Shown piece after piece: positions 23,939 to 32,318 of a stretch of DNA of 64,000 bases. The translations under genes were made by a program, and so were the position numbers. The notes under the pieces were generated by a model. It did no database searches, was not told where the DNA came from, and saw only the letters and a list, made by a program, of their open reading frames with translations. Source of the DNA: Exiguobacterium sp. RIT594 (GTDB taxonomy: Bacteria > Bacillota > Bacilli > Exiguobacteriales > Exiguobacteriaceae); assembly GCF_003339585.1 (NCBI RefSeq), contig NZ_QPKF01000001.1, positions 1,302,001 through 1,366,000 on the forward strand. The letters run 5' to 3'. Numbering within the stretch: position 1 is the stretch's first letter; the number at the start of each line of letters is the position of its first letter.

Positions 23939-25096
23939 TCATCGCAGAGACAAACGCCGGTAAAAAAGAATCGTCAACAGCACGATGATTCCAAGCAGTA
24001 CATACATGACGGTATATCCAATAACCGGCAACATCAAGCCGAGTAAAACCGGACCGAGTCCATTTCCGATATCAAAAAAGATAAGAAACGTCGCTGTTGC
24101 ACGGGCTTTTCCTTCGCGCGGGACCGCTTTCACAGCCATCGTCTGGCTGATCGAAGAGAGATTCCCGAATCCGAGTCCAATCAACAGGCTGGCGAATAAA
24201 AAGACAACGGCATCCGTCGCATTACTCAGTAAAAACAGTCCGACGGCAAACAGGAGAAAGGCCGGATACATGACGACATCGGGTCCGCGCTGATCCATCA
24301 AACGTCCCGTAACAGGACGTGAAACCAAAACCGTCAACGTGTAGACGATAAAGAAATAACTGGCAGCCGTGATTAGATTACGCTCGATGGCAAATAAACT
24401 GATATACGAGAGGATACTGGAAAAACAAAAAGTCATCACTAAAATAATCAAGCTGATGGGTAATGCTTTTCGTTCAAACACATGCATCCACTTCAAATCC
24501 GAAGACGGCGTATTCGTTTTCTTCGATGGAACCGAAAGGAACCATCCACACACCAAACTCAGGACCGCCAACAGCAAACAGAATAAAAAGATTGTCGTAA
24601 ATCCGATGCGGGGCATCAAAAACAGTCCAACGAACGGACCGATTCCGGTGGCCAATGCTGTACTTACTGCAAAGTATCCGATGCCCTCTCCGCTTCTTTC
24701 TTCCGGAATTGTCAAGACGACGATTGTTCCGATGATAGTTGTTGCAATACCCATTGCAAAACCGTTTAACAAACGGGTAAAGGCAAAAAAGGTAAATCCA
24801 AAATCCAAAATGTAGAGAGCCATCGTCAAGGCAAAGAACAGTAATCCAAAGCGTAATAAGGACTGACCGTTCAATTTCGACAAAAGCATCCCTGTCACCA
24901 GACGACCCACCAACGCACCGATGATAAAAATACCTGCGACTAACCCCGCCTGACCAGTCGTCGTACCCAATTCATTGAGGGCATACAGTGTGATGATGGA
25001 GTTTAGCAACAAATACATAAAAATCAAGAAAAAGTTGATACTTGATAACATCACAAATTCTTTGGTCCATAAAGACCGTTTATCTATCTGCTTCAA
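23939..25096 (-). CDS. MFS transporter, DHA1-like
   Basis: A 12-helix major facilitator protein (385 residues), resembling Bacillus drug/metabolite exporters such as YfkF or YwoG. Helix 2-3 carries the basic MFS loop (GRLVTGMLLSKLNG) and a matching one lies in the second half (SRPVTGRLMDQRG). A TTG at 25096 is chosen as start because TTGGAGG lies eight bases upstream; the frame's earlier TTG (25111) is part of that ribosome site. It follows the MBL-fold gene by 39 bp and should share its transcript. Substrate unknown, probably linked to whatever the MBL enzyme handles. Confidence 0.87.
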   Translation of the reverse strand: MKQIDKRSLWTKEFVMLSSINFFLIFMYLLLNSIITLYALNELGTTTGQAGLVAGIFIIGALVGRLVTGMLLSKLNGQSLLRFGLLFFALTMALYILDFGFTFFAFTRLLNGFAMGIATTIIGTIVVLTIPEERSGEGIGYFAVSTALATGIGPFVGLFLMPRIGFTTIFLFCLLLAVLSLVCGWFLSVPSKKTNTPSSDLKWMHVFERKALPISLIILVMTFCFSSILSYISLFAIERNLITAASYFFIVYTLTVLVSRPVTGRLMDQRGPDVVMYPAFLLFAVGLFLLSNATDAVVFLFASLLIGLGFGNLSSISQTMAVKAVPREGKARATATFLIFFDIGNGLGPVLLGLMLPVIGYTVMYVLLGIIVLLTILFYRRLSLR

Positions 25097-25135
25097 GATG
25101 AGCGCCTCCAAAAATCACAGCAACTCCAGTTAAAT

Positions 25136-25894
25136 TTAAAACACAAACCGCTCGCCATCTTCCGGCACAATCAGTTGAGAAGAAAAGTGATGTTCAACGG
25201 CAAACGTTCTTAAATCTGTCCGAGACAATGTCCAATGATTCACAGCTTCCATATGGGCGGAAAGAATCCGTGCGGTTGGTGCGGCCTCGTGGACAGCTAA
25301 GACGTCTTCCGCTCCCATCACCAGTGACCCGCCTTCAACAAACTGGTTATCGCCTGCGTTGACGACGATGACTTCCGGTTGATGCTGCTCGATCACTTTC
25401 CCCACTTCTTCATACCAGACCGTATCACCAGCGATATAGACGGTTTTTTCATCTTCATGTTTAAAGACGACTCCGCATACCGAACCGGCGATTTCCAAAA
25501 TGGGTCCTCTGCCGTGCTCGCCTTTTGTTTTAATCAACTGAATGCCTTCAAAAACTGTATCTTCTTGTAACACTTCGACGTTTTGGAATCCGCTGTTTCT
25601 AATTTCTTGCGCATCCTGTTCATTCTGAGTGAACAAAGGAATGTCTTTTGCTAGTACTTCTTTCGCCACGTCGTCCCAATGATCGAGGTGCAAATGTGTG
25701 ACAATGACAGCATCTGCCTCAATAATAGAGTCGAGTGAAACCGGCAAGTCGCTTAACGGATTTTTTTGATCTTGTCGTGCCGAATTTGGAAATGCCGGAT
25801 AGGCTCCCTTATTTGCTAAAAACGGATCAATCAAAAATGTTTTACCGGCATAGTCCAGTTTTAACGTTGCATTACGGATATGTTGGATGTTCAT
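25136..25894 (-). CDS. MBL-fold metallohydrolase (UlaG-like)
   Basis: A 252-residue metallo-beta-lactamase-fold hydrolase. The metal motif HLHLDHWDD (His67, His69, Asp71, His72) is complete, with IDPF before it and IAGDTVW later. The layout fits the UlaG/YcjG-like branch of the family. The ATG at 25894 has AAGGAG eight bases upstream, whereas a GTG three codons earlier overlaps the site. It heads a two-gene operon with an MFS transporter and is divergent from an Lrp-type regulator 117 bp away, which probably controls it. Confidence 0.85.
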   Translation of the reverse strand: MNIQHIRNATLKLDYAGKTFLIDPFLANKGAYPAFPNSARQDQKNPLSDLPVSLDSIIEADAVIVTHLHLDHWDDVAKEVLAKDIPLFTQNEQDAQEIRNSGFQNVEVLQEDTVFEGIQLIKTKGEHGRGPILEIAGSVCGVVFKHEDEKTVYIAGDTVWYEEVGKVIEQHQPEVIVVNAGDNQFVEGGSLVMGAEDVLAVHEAAPTARILSAHMEAVNHWTLSRTDLRTFAVEHHFSSQLIVPEDGERFVF

Positions 25895-26011
25895 GTATAC
25901 CACTCCTTTTCGTTGTTAGGAGCTTAGTATATAATTTGAACGTCATCCCGATACAGAGCTTACTGAAGGTGTTTTTACCGTTTTACTTTATTTATGAAGG
26001 GATTTGAAATC

Positions 26012-26422
26012 GTGTTGGATCAAACGGACTTACAAATTATCAACGAGCTGTCACAAAACAGCCGGATCACGATGAAAGAATTGGGTCAAAAAATTCACTT
26101 AAGTGGACCAGCAACATCGGCTCGGGTCTTGAAACTTGAGGAACAAGGCATCATCGAAGGGTATACGATTCTTCTCAATCCCGTAAAGATGGGTTATACG
26201 ATTCATGCGATGATCAGTATCTATACGAAAGATACCCATCACCAGCCGTATCTCTCGTTTCTCAAAAAACATCCGTTATACGTTCTGAATAATTATAAAG
26301 TCAGCGGGGACAGTTGTTATCTGCTCGAATGCCGCTTTCCATCCAACAAAGAGCTGGATTCGTTTTTAACGGAATTAAATGAGCATGTGAACTATCAATT
26401 ATCAATTGTAATCAACAAATGA
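26012..26422 (+). CDS. Lrp/AsnC-family transcriptional regulator
   Basis: A 136-residue Lrp-type regulator. Residues 1-60 form the winged HTH, opening with the typical LDQTDLQIINELSQNSR, and residues 65-136 the RAM ligand/oligomerisation domain. The start is set at GTG 26012: AAGGGA lies nine bases upstream and Lrp proteins usually start just before LD; an ATG at 25994 has no ribosome site. It is divergent from the MBL-fold/MFS operon and is the likely local regulator. Confidence 0.85.
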   Translation: MLDQTDLQIINELSQNSRITMKELGQKIHLSGPATSARVLKLEEQGIIEGYTILLNPVKMGYTIHAMISIYTKDTHHQPYLSFLKKHPLYVLNNYKVSGDSCYLLECRFPSNKELDSFLTELNEHVNYQLSIVINK

Positions 26423-26455
26423 CTGAACTCGACTTCACGATTCAGAACACACGAA

Positions 26456-26492
26456 AGCCTTGCCTCCGTTAACCGGAAGCAAGGCTCTTTTG
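26456..26492 (+). terminator. Terminator between lrp-type gene and adhE
   Basis: Stem AGCCTTGC..CCG/CGG..GCAAGGCT with CTTTTG after it. The minus strand has TTTCG after the stem, so it may serve both convergent genes. Confidence 0.75.
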
Positions 26493-26516
26493 AATTGCCA
26501 TGATTTTTTCTCTCTA

Positions 26517-29111
26517 TTAGATCCCTTCGTAAGCAAATTCCATGATTTGACGGAGTTCTGTCACGAGCGGCATTTTCGGATTCGCAGTCGTACATTGATC
26601 CTCAAACGCATCGACAGCCATCTTGTCGAGTTTTGCTTCAAAGTCAGCTTTTTTAATGCCTTGGGCTTTAAACGACATTTTGATGTTGAGGCGTTGTCCG
26701 AGCTCACTGACGGCTTGGATAAACGATTCGACCCCTTGTTCCGTCGTTGCAGCCGGCAGACCGAGGTAACGGGCGATTTCCGCATACCGTTCATCCGCGA
26801 TAAACGATTCGTATTTCGGGAAAGCGGCCAGTTTTGTTGGTCGTGTCGCATTGTAACGGATGACGTGCGGCATCAGAATCGCATTCGTCCGACCGTGTGG
26901 TGTGTGGAACTCCCCACCGATTTTATGCGCGATTGAGTGGTTGATGCCGAGGAAGGCATTCGCAAACGCCATTCCGGCCATCGTTGACGCATTGTGGACT
27001 TTTTCGCGTGCTTCGGCGTCCGAACCGTTATCGTAAGCGCGTGGCAAGTAGTCAAAGATCATTTTGATCGCTTTTAACGCCAGTCCATCCGTGTAGTCGT
27101 TCGCAAGGACAGAGACGAACGCTTCCGTGGCGTGTGTCAGGACATCCATTCCCGTATCCGCCGTGATCGAGGCCGGCACCGTCATGACGAACTCCGGATC
27201 AACGATTGCAACGTCTGGTGTTAACGCATAGTCAGCAATCGGGTACTTGACGTTTTTCTCTTTATCGGTGATGACGGTAAACGGTGTGACTTCTGATCCC
27301 GTACCGGATGTTGTCGGAATGGCGACGAACTTCGCTTTGTTGCCGAGTTCCGGGAATTTATAAGCCCGTTTGCGGATATCCATGAACTTTTGACGGAGGT
27401 TCGAGAACGTTTCGTTTGGCTGTTCGTAGAACAACCACATCCCTTTCGCAGCATCCATCGCCGATCCGCCACCGAGGGCGATGATCAAGTCCGGTTTAAA
27501 ATCACGCATCGCCTGAGCACCGACTTGAACGGTCGTCACGGATGGATCCGGTTCGACTTGGTCAAAGATCCGGTAGCTGACGCCGGCAGGCAAGTTACGG
27601 ATGACTTTGTCGGCATAGCCGAACTCGACCATCGATTGATCGGTGACGATCAACGCCCGTGAGACATTTTGAATCGATTTCAAGTATTGAACCGAGTTTT
27701 TTTCAAAGAAAATCTTTTCCGGTACTTTGAACCACTGCATGTTCACGCGTCGTCTCGCCACCTTTTTGACATTGAGTAGATGTTTCGCCGTTACGTTTTC
27801 TGAGACCGAGTTTTTTCCGTATGATCCGCAACCGAGTGTCAGCGATGGTGTCAATTCATTGTAGAGATCGCCGATTCCACCGTGTGCCGATGGACTGTTG
27901 ACGAGAATCCGGCAGGCTTTCATCCGGAGACCAAAGGCTGTCATCAACTCATCATCCGTTGTATGAATGACGGCTGTGTGACCAAGTCCGCCGATTTCAA
28001 GCATCCGTTCCGCGACGTGGAACGCATCGTTCGTTGAGGAAACGCTGTATGCACCGAGGACCGGGCTTAATTTTTCGTGGGACAACGGTTCTTCCGCTCC
28101 GACTTTTTCGAGTTCCGCGACAAGCATGACCGTGTTGCTTGGAACGTCGATGCCGGCTTTTGCGGCGATCCAGGTCGCTGGTTTCCCGACGATGTCCGCA
28201 TTGACGGCACATGTATCGGTTTTGATGACGAGTGACTCGAGACGTTTTTTCTCGTCCGGTGTACAGAAGTAGCAACCGAGTGCTTCCATTTCGGCCCGCA
28301 CTTCGGCATAGATCTCTTGATCGACGATGACCGCTTGCTCGGACGCACAAATCATTCCGTTATCAAATGTTTTTGAGAGAACCAAATCACTGACGGCACG
28401 TTTGATTTTGGCTGTTTTTTCGATGTAACACGGTACGTTACCCGGTCCGACACCAAGCGCTGGTTTTCCGGTCGAGTAAGCGGATTTGACCATGCCGGCT
28501 CCGCCTGTCGCAAGGACCATCGCAATATCGGTGTGATTCATCAAGACTTTTGTTGCTTCGAGGGACGGTTGTTCGACCCACTGGATACAATCTTTTGGTG
28601 CACCCGCTTTGACGGCCGCATCGCGTAATGTTTTCGCCGCTTCAAGGGAACAGTTTTGCGCTGACGGATGGAAGGCGAACACGATCGGATTACGCGTTTT
28701 GATCGCAATCAACGCTTTGAACATCGTCGTGGACGTCGGATTCGTCACCGGTGTGACACCACAGACGACACCGACCGGTTCCGCGATGTAGGTGATACCG
28801 TTTTGGACGTCCTCTTCTAAAATTCCGACCGTTTTTTCATTCCGGAGACTATTGTAGATGTATTCTGTTGCGAACATGTTTTTGATCATTTTATCTTCAA
28901 AGACACCACGACCTGTTTCTTCAACTGCGAGACGTGCCAGTTCGACGTGACGTTCCAGACCGGCGAGTGCCATGTCCCGGACGATCGTATCGATTTTCGT
29001 TTGATCAAATGTCAGTAATTCTTGAAGTGCCGTTTGACCTTTCGCGACGATTTGATTGATTGCTTGTTCGACAGGTGAGACATCTGATTTGATTTTTTCT
29101 TTGACAGCCAT
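26517..29111 (-). CDS. adhE: Bifunctional acetaldehyde-CoA/alcohol dehydrogenase
   Basis: AdhE reduces acetyl-CoA to acetaldehyde and then ethanol, using two NADH, and forms cytoplasmic spirosome filaments. The N-terminal aldehyde dehydrogenase part (about 1-440) has the catalytic Cys255 in NGMICASEQ. The C-terminal iron alcohol dehydrogenase part (about 455-864) has the nucleotide motif GGGSAMDAAK and the iron ligands within NHSIAHKIGGEFHTPHG. The length of 864 is normal. The ATG at 29111 follows GGGAGG by nine bases; longer in-frame starts lack one. Palindromes for Rex- or Fnr-type regulators lie upstream, fitting a fermentation gene. Divergent from a carbonic anhydrase gene. Confidence 0.96.
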   Translation of the reverse strand: MAVKEKIKSDVSPVEQAINQIVAKGQTALQELLTFDQTKIDTIVRDMALAGLERHVELARLAVEETGRGVFEDKMIKNMFATEYIYNSLRNEKTVGILEEDVQNGITYIAEPVGVVCGVTPVTNPTSTTMFKALIAIKTRNPIVFAFHPSAQNCSLEAAKTLRDAAVKAGAPKDCIQWVEQPSLEATKVLMNHTDIAMVLATGGAGMVKSAYSTGKPALGVGPGNVPCYIEKTAKIKRAVSDLVLSKTFDNGMICASEQAVIVDQEIYAEVRAEMEALGCYFCTPDEKKRLESLVIKTDTCAVNADIVGKPATWIAAKAGIDVPSNTVMLVAELEKVGAEEPLSHEKLSPVLGAYSVSSTNDAFHVAERMLEIGGLGHTAVIHTTDDELMTAFGLRMKACRILVNSPSAHGGIGDLYNELTPSLTLGCGSYGKNSVSENVTAKHLLNVKKVARRRVNMQWFKVPEKIFFEKNSVQYLKSIQNVSRALIVTDQSMVEFGYADKVIRNLPAGVSYRIFDQVEPDPSVTTVQVGAQAMRDFKPDLIIALGGGSAMDAAKGMWLFYEQPNETFSNLRQKFMDIRKRAYKFPELGNKAKFVAIPTTSGTGSEVTPFTVITDKEKNVKYPIADYALTPDVAIVDPEFVMTVPASITADTGMDVLTHATEAFVSVLANDYTDGLALKAIKMIFDYLPRAYDNGSDAEAREKVHNASTMAGMAFANAFLGINHSIAHKIGGEFHTPHGRTNAILMPHVIRYNATRPTKLAAFPKYESFIADERYAEIARYLGLPAATTEQGVESFIQAVSELGQRLNIKMSFKAQGIKKADFEAKLDKMAVDAFEDQCTTANPKMPLVTELRQIMEFAYEGI

Positions 29112-29196
29112 GTTAGGTTTCCTCCCTATTTTGGAACGAATCTGAGTCTGCATTTCCCTACTGCATGTTAGGAATGCCAAGCTAATTTCGAATAGT

Positions 29197-29214
29197 TTGT
29201 GCTTTCCTTCACAA
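29197..29214. promoter_or_regulatory. Rex-like operator upstream of adhE
   Basis: TTGTGCTTTCCTTCACAA fits the Rex pattern TTGTGAA-N4-TTCACAA except for two bases in one arm. It lies 86-103 bp upstream of the adhE start. Confidence 0.55.
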
Positions 29215-29256
29215 ATCAATCATAACGCCTTTTCCATCATTTGTGCATGACCATCC

Positions 29257-29272
29257 TGTGAACTATTTCACA
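29257..29272. promoter_or_regulatory. Rex- or Fnr-type palindrome 1
   Basis: TGTGAA-CTAT-TTCACA is a perfect 6+6 palindrome. It satisfies both the inner Rex pattern and the Crp/Fnr pattern TGTGA-N6-TCACA, so the regulator cannot be decided from sequence. Confidence 0.6.
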
Positions 29273-29338
29273 TGAATGAGAACGTTTTCAATGAATCAAT
29301 CTGTTCTGAGGCAAGGAGTCCCTTTTTCGTCCCGTTCC

Positions 29339-29354
29339 TGTGACAACTGTCACA
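29339..29354. promoter_or_regulatory. Crp/Fnr-type palindrome 2
   Basis: TGTGA-CAACTG-TCACA is a perfect match to the Crp/Fnr consensus. Its centre lies about 61 bp upstream of the start site predicted for the carbonic anhydrase promoter. Confidence 0.55.
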
Positions 29355-29371
29355 GCAAATCATGAATCTGC

Positions 29372-29401
29372 TTGTCTGACCAATCGTTCATCGTGTACGC
29401 T
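29372..29401 (+). promoter_or_regulatory. Promoter candidate of the carbonic anhydrase gene
   Basis: TTGTCT (29372-29377), 18 bp, TACGCT (29396-29401). The -10 is weak, as expected for an activated promoter. Confidence 0.35.
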
Positions 29402-29444
29402 AGGAATAGTTCCATCATTCATTTGTCTTAAAGGAGGAAGTTTC

Positions 29445-29996
29445 ATGTCAGTCGTTAATCAAATGCTTGCGTTTAATCAACAGTTCGTCGAAGAGAAACA
29501 ATACGAACCATTCATCTCGGATAAATTCCCGGATAAGAAGGTTGTGATTCTGACCTGTATGGATGCGCGTTTGACGGAGCTCCTTCCCCACGCACTTGGT
29601 CTGAAAAACGGTGATGCGAAAATCATCAAAAATGCCGGGGCTGTCCTGTCCCATCCATTCGGATCCGTCATGCGGTCGATTCTCGTCGCGCTCTACGCAC
29701 TTGGAGCGGAAGAAGTCATTGTCATCGGACATCATGACTGCGGCATGAGCACGATCGATCCGGCGAAGATGATTTCTGAAATGCAGGACCGCGGCATCAA
29801 TGAACAGGTCTTGCACACGCTCGATGCTTCCGGTGTCGACTTGAAACAATGGTTACGCGGCTTCACATCGGTCGAAGAAAATGTCAGCCACTCGGTCGGA
29901 CTGATTAAAAACCATCCGTTGCTGCCACCGGGCACGGAAGTCCACGGACTTGTCATCGATCCGGGGACAGGTAAACTCGACCAGGTCGATTGCTGA
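29445..29996 (+). CDS. Beta-class carbonic anhydrase
   Basis: A 183-residue cytoplasmic zinc enzyme interconverting CO2 and bicarbonate. The zinc ligands are Cys38 (CMDAR), His96 and Cys99 (HHDCG), with the Asp40-Arg42 dyad. This layout fits the short beta-CA branch found in Bacillus (YtiB/YvdA-like). The ATG at 29445 has AAAGGAGGAAG just upstream; in-frame starts further up lie within the regulatory region. It is divergent from adhE and may be under the same redox-type regulator. Terminator at 30017-30059. Confidence 0.93.
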   Translation: MSVVNQMLAFNQQFVEEKQYEPFISDKFPDKKVVILTCMDARLTELLPHALGLKNGDAKIIKNAGAVLSHPFGSVMRSILVALYALGAEEVIVIGHHDCGMSTIDPAKMISEMQDRGINEQVLHTLDASGVDLKQWLRGFTSVEENVSHSVGLIKNHPLLPPGTEVHGLVIDPGTGKLDQVDC

Positions 29997-30016
29997 ATCA
30001 CGTTTTAATGAAGAAG

Positions 30017-30059
30017 AAAGGTATGACCGGTCTCCACTTGACGTCGGTCATACCTTTTT
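30017..30059 (+). terminator. Terminator of the carbonic anhydrase gene
   Basis: Stem AAAGGTATGACCG/CGGTCATACCTTT with T run. Confidence 0.93.
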
Positions 30060-30070
30060 GTGTTTTTTTC

Positions 30071-30099
30071 TTGACAGTCAAAAGAACGGTCTGTATGAT
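30071..30099 (+). promoter_or_regulatory. Promoter of the antiporter gene
   Basis: TTGACA (30071-30076), 17 bp, TATGAT (30094-30099): near-consensus sigma-A promoter. Confidence 0.85.
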
Positions 30100-30145
30100 A
30101 CTTTAGTATAGTACAGTGATACCAAAAGAAAGTGTGGTTTTAGTT

Positions 30146-31468
30146 ATGTTTAATGCAGTCATTATTGCCGTTGTTCTATTATTTGTTTTAGCCATCTTCC
30201 GGGTTCATATCGTGCTCGCGATGGTTCTCAGTGCCATCGCCGGCGGACTGATCGGTGGTCTTGGCATCAACAAGACAATCGCGACGTTTGCGGACGGACT
30301 AGGCGCCGGGGCCGAAATCGCCCTCAGTTACGCTTTACTTGGTGCATTTGCTGTCGCTTTGTCAAAAACCGGTCTTCCGGATGCGTTGGCACATGCCTTG
30401 ATTAAACGTTCAAAAGGATCGGCTGACGCAGCGTCGGTCAAGAAGTTAAAAGGCTTCATCACAGTTGCGATCCTGTTGCTCGCAATCAGCTCCCAAAACG
30501 TCTTGCCGATTCACATCGCCTTCATCCCGATCATCATTCCACCGTTACTCGGTCTGTTTAATGAAATGAAGATCGACCGCCGGATGATCGCGATCGTCAT
30601 GACATTTGGTCTCGTGACACCGTACATGTTCCTGCCGGTCGGTTTCGGTGACATTTACCTGAACCAGATCCTTCTGCCGAACATTGCGAAAAACGGAATG
30701 GATACAGCCGGTGCTTCCGTCATTCAGGCAATGGCGATTCCGGCACTCGGAATGCTCGTTGGTCTGTTGATTGGTCTGTACGTCTACCGGAAACCCCGCG
30801 AATATGAAATGCGGAACATCGCTCCGGACGACTATGAGATTCCGGTCATCACGAAAACGAAGCTGTTCTTGAGTGCTCTCGTCGTCCTGGCGACACTGGC
30901 CGTCCAGTTGACGACGGAATCAATGATCATCGCGGCGACGACAGGACTTGTTTTATTCCTCGTCCTCCGTCTCGTCCGCTTCAGTGAAGCAGACGATGTC
31001 ATCACCCGCGGAATGCGGATGATGTCGTTCATCGGATTCGTCATGATTTCAGCAAACGGATTTTCGAACGTCCTCCGGGAAAGCGGCGACATCGAACCTC
31101 TTGTCGAAAATTCAAAAGCTTTGATGGGCGATTCGCAACTCGTTGCCGCTTTCGTCATGCTCTTGATCGGACTGCTCGTCACGATGGGAATCGGCTCAAG
31201 TTTCTCGACGGTTCCCGTCATCGCTGCAATTTTCGTCCCGCTCTGTGTCCAGTACGGATTCAGCCTGGAGGCGACGATTGCCATCATCGGAACAGCCGGT
31301 GCCCTTGGCGACGCGGGAAGCCCGGCGTCTGACTCGACGCTCGGTCCAACCAGTGGTCTGAACGCTGACGGACAGCATGATCACATGCGGGAAACCGTTA
31401 TCCCGACATTCCTGCACTACAATCTGCCGTTGATTATTTTCGGAACGATTGCAGCCATGGTGTTATAA
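30146..31468 (+). CDS. Na+/H+ antiporter family transporter (YuiF-like)
   Basis: A 440-residue membrane protein with about 11-12 hydrophobic helices, of the Na+/H+ antiporter group that includes B. subtilis YuiF, which has the same length. It has Gly-rich helix starts (AIAGGLIGGLG) and a conserved C-terminal loop GALGDAGSPASDSTLGPTSG. It probably exchanges Na+ or a small organic ion for protons. The ATG at 30146 is preferred to an ATG at 30116, which lies too close to the promoter (start expected near 30106); the ribosome site AAGAAAGTG is weak and somewhat distant. Monocistronic. Confidence 0.85.
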   Translation: MFNAVIIAVVLLFVLAIFRVHIVLAMVLSAIAGGLIGGLGINKTIATFADGLGAGAEIALSYALLGAFAVALSKTGLPDALAHALIKRSKGSADAASVKKLKGFITVAILLLAISSQNVLPIHIAFIPIIIPPLLGLFNEMKIDRRMIAIVMTFGLVTPYMFLPVGFGDIYLNQILLPNIAKNGMDTAGASVIQAMAIPALGMLVGLLIGLYVYRKPREYEMRNIAPDDYEIPVITKTKLFLSALVVLATLAVQLTTESMIIAATTGLVLFLVLRLVRFSEADDVITRGMRMMSFIGFVMISANGFSNVLRESGDIEPLVENSKALMGDSQLVAAFVMLLIGLLVTMGIGSSFSTVPVIAAIFVPLCVQYGFSLEATIAIIGTAGALGDAGSPASDSTLGPTSGLNADGQHDHMRETVIPTFLHYNLPLIIFGTIAAMVL

Positions 31469-31482
31469 GAAGTATGCATTCA

Positions 31483-31516
31483 GGAACCAATGCCCTTACC
31501 GGTGTTGGTTCTTTTT
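31483..31516 (+). terminator. Terminator of the antiporter gene
   Basis: Stem GAACCAA..CC/GG..TTGGTTC followed by TTTTT. Confidence 0.85.
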
Positions 31517-31667
31517 CTGAAGCATTTTACTTCATTAAATGGGCAATACCTTCCACTTAAAGATGCTCACTACATATTTGTTTCATCAGATTAAAGATTT
31601 TTTCTTTCATTTTCCGACTTTCTTCTCTAATATAAAGGAATGAAGTGAATCTGAAGGAGTGTTACAT

Positions 31668-32261
31668 GTGTTATCTCAAGTTGTAAATAACGTTTTATTA
31701 TATCTTGCTGACTTAGGCTATTTCGGAATCGCCCTTGGATTGATGATTGAAATCATTCCGAGCGAAATCGTCTTGTCTTACGGCGGATTCATGATTTCCC
31801 AAGGGACGATCGGTTGGCCGCTCGCTGTCGTTGCTGCCGTCATCGGGGGTTTGTTTTCGCAATTATTTTTATACTGGTTTGCCCGTTACGGCGGTCGACC
31901 ATTGATTTTGAAATACGGAAAGTACCTGCTGATCACGGAGCACCATCTCGATCTCGCAGAACGCTGGTTCCTGAAGTACGGACAAGGCGTCATCTTCGGA
32001 GCCCGCTTCATTCCGGTCGTCCGTCATGCAATCTCGATTCCGGCCGGTCTGGCAAAAATGGACCAGACAAAATTTTCACTTTATACGATTCTCGCCATCA
32101 TTCCCTGGTCGATTCTATTCCTCTACCTCGGTGAAACACTCGGTACGAACTGGCGCTCCATCAAAGAAGTGGCTGCACCTTATACGAATGGTGTCCTGAT
32201 TGCCGCTGTCGTTATGATTCTGGTCTATGTCTTCCTGAAAAAACGTCAACGTACAACCTGA
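31668..32261 (+). CDS. DedA/SNARE-associated family membrane protein
   Basis: A 197-residue DedA-family protein; some members move undecaprenyl phosphate or phospholipids across the membrane. It shows the family loop with E-x-x-P (EIIPSEIVLSYGGF) after helix 1, FARYGG, and the second motif FGARFIPVVRHAISIPAGLAKM with the conserved Arg residues. Four to five membrane helices. The start is GTG at 31668: GAAGGAG lies eight bases before it, whereas the ATG two bases earlier is out of frame and stops at once. A hairpin follows at 32273. Confidence 0.88.
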   Translation: MLSQVVNNVLLYLADLGYFGIALGLMIEIIPSEIVLSYGGFMISQGTIGWPLAVVAAVIGGLFSQLFLYWFARYGGRPLILKYGKYLLITEHHLDLAERWFLKYGQGVIFGARFIPVVRHAISIPAGLAKMDQTKFSLYTILAIIPWSILFLYLGETLGTNWRSIKEVAAPYTNGVLIAAVVMILVYVFLKKRQRTT

Positions 32262-32272
32262 TTCAAGTTTTG

Positions 32273-32300
32273 CAGTCTGTCCCCGCGGCAGACTGTTTTT
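32273..32300 (+). terminator. Terminator of the dedA-type gene
   Basis: Stem CAGTCTG/CAGACTG followed by six T. Confidence 0.8.
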
Positions 32301-32318
32301 AAAAAGGAGCGACTTATC

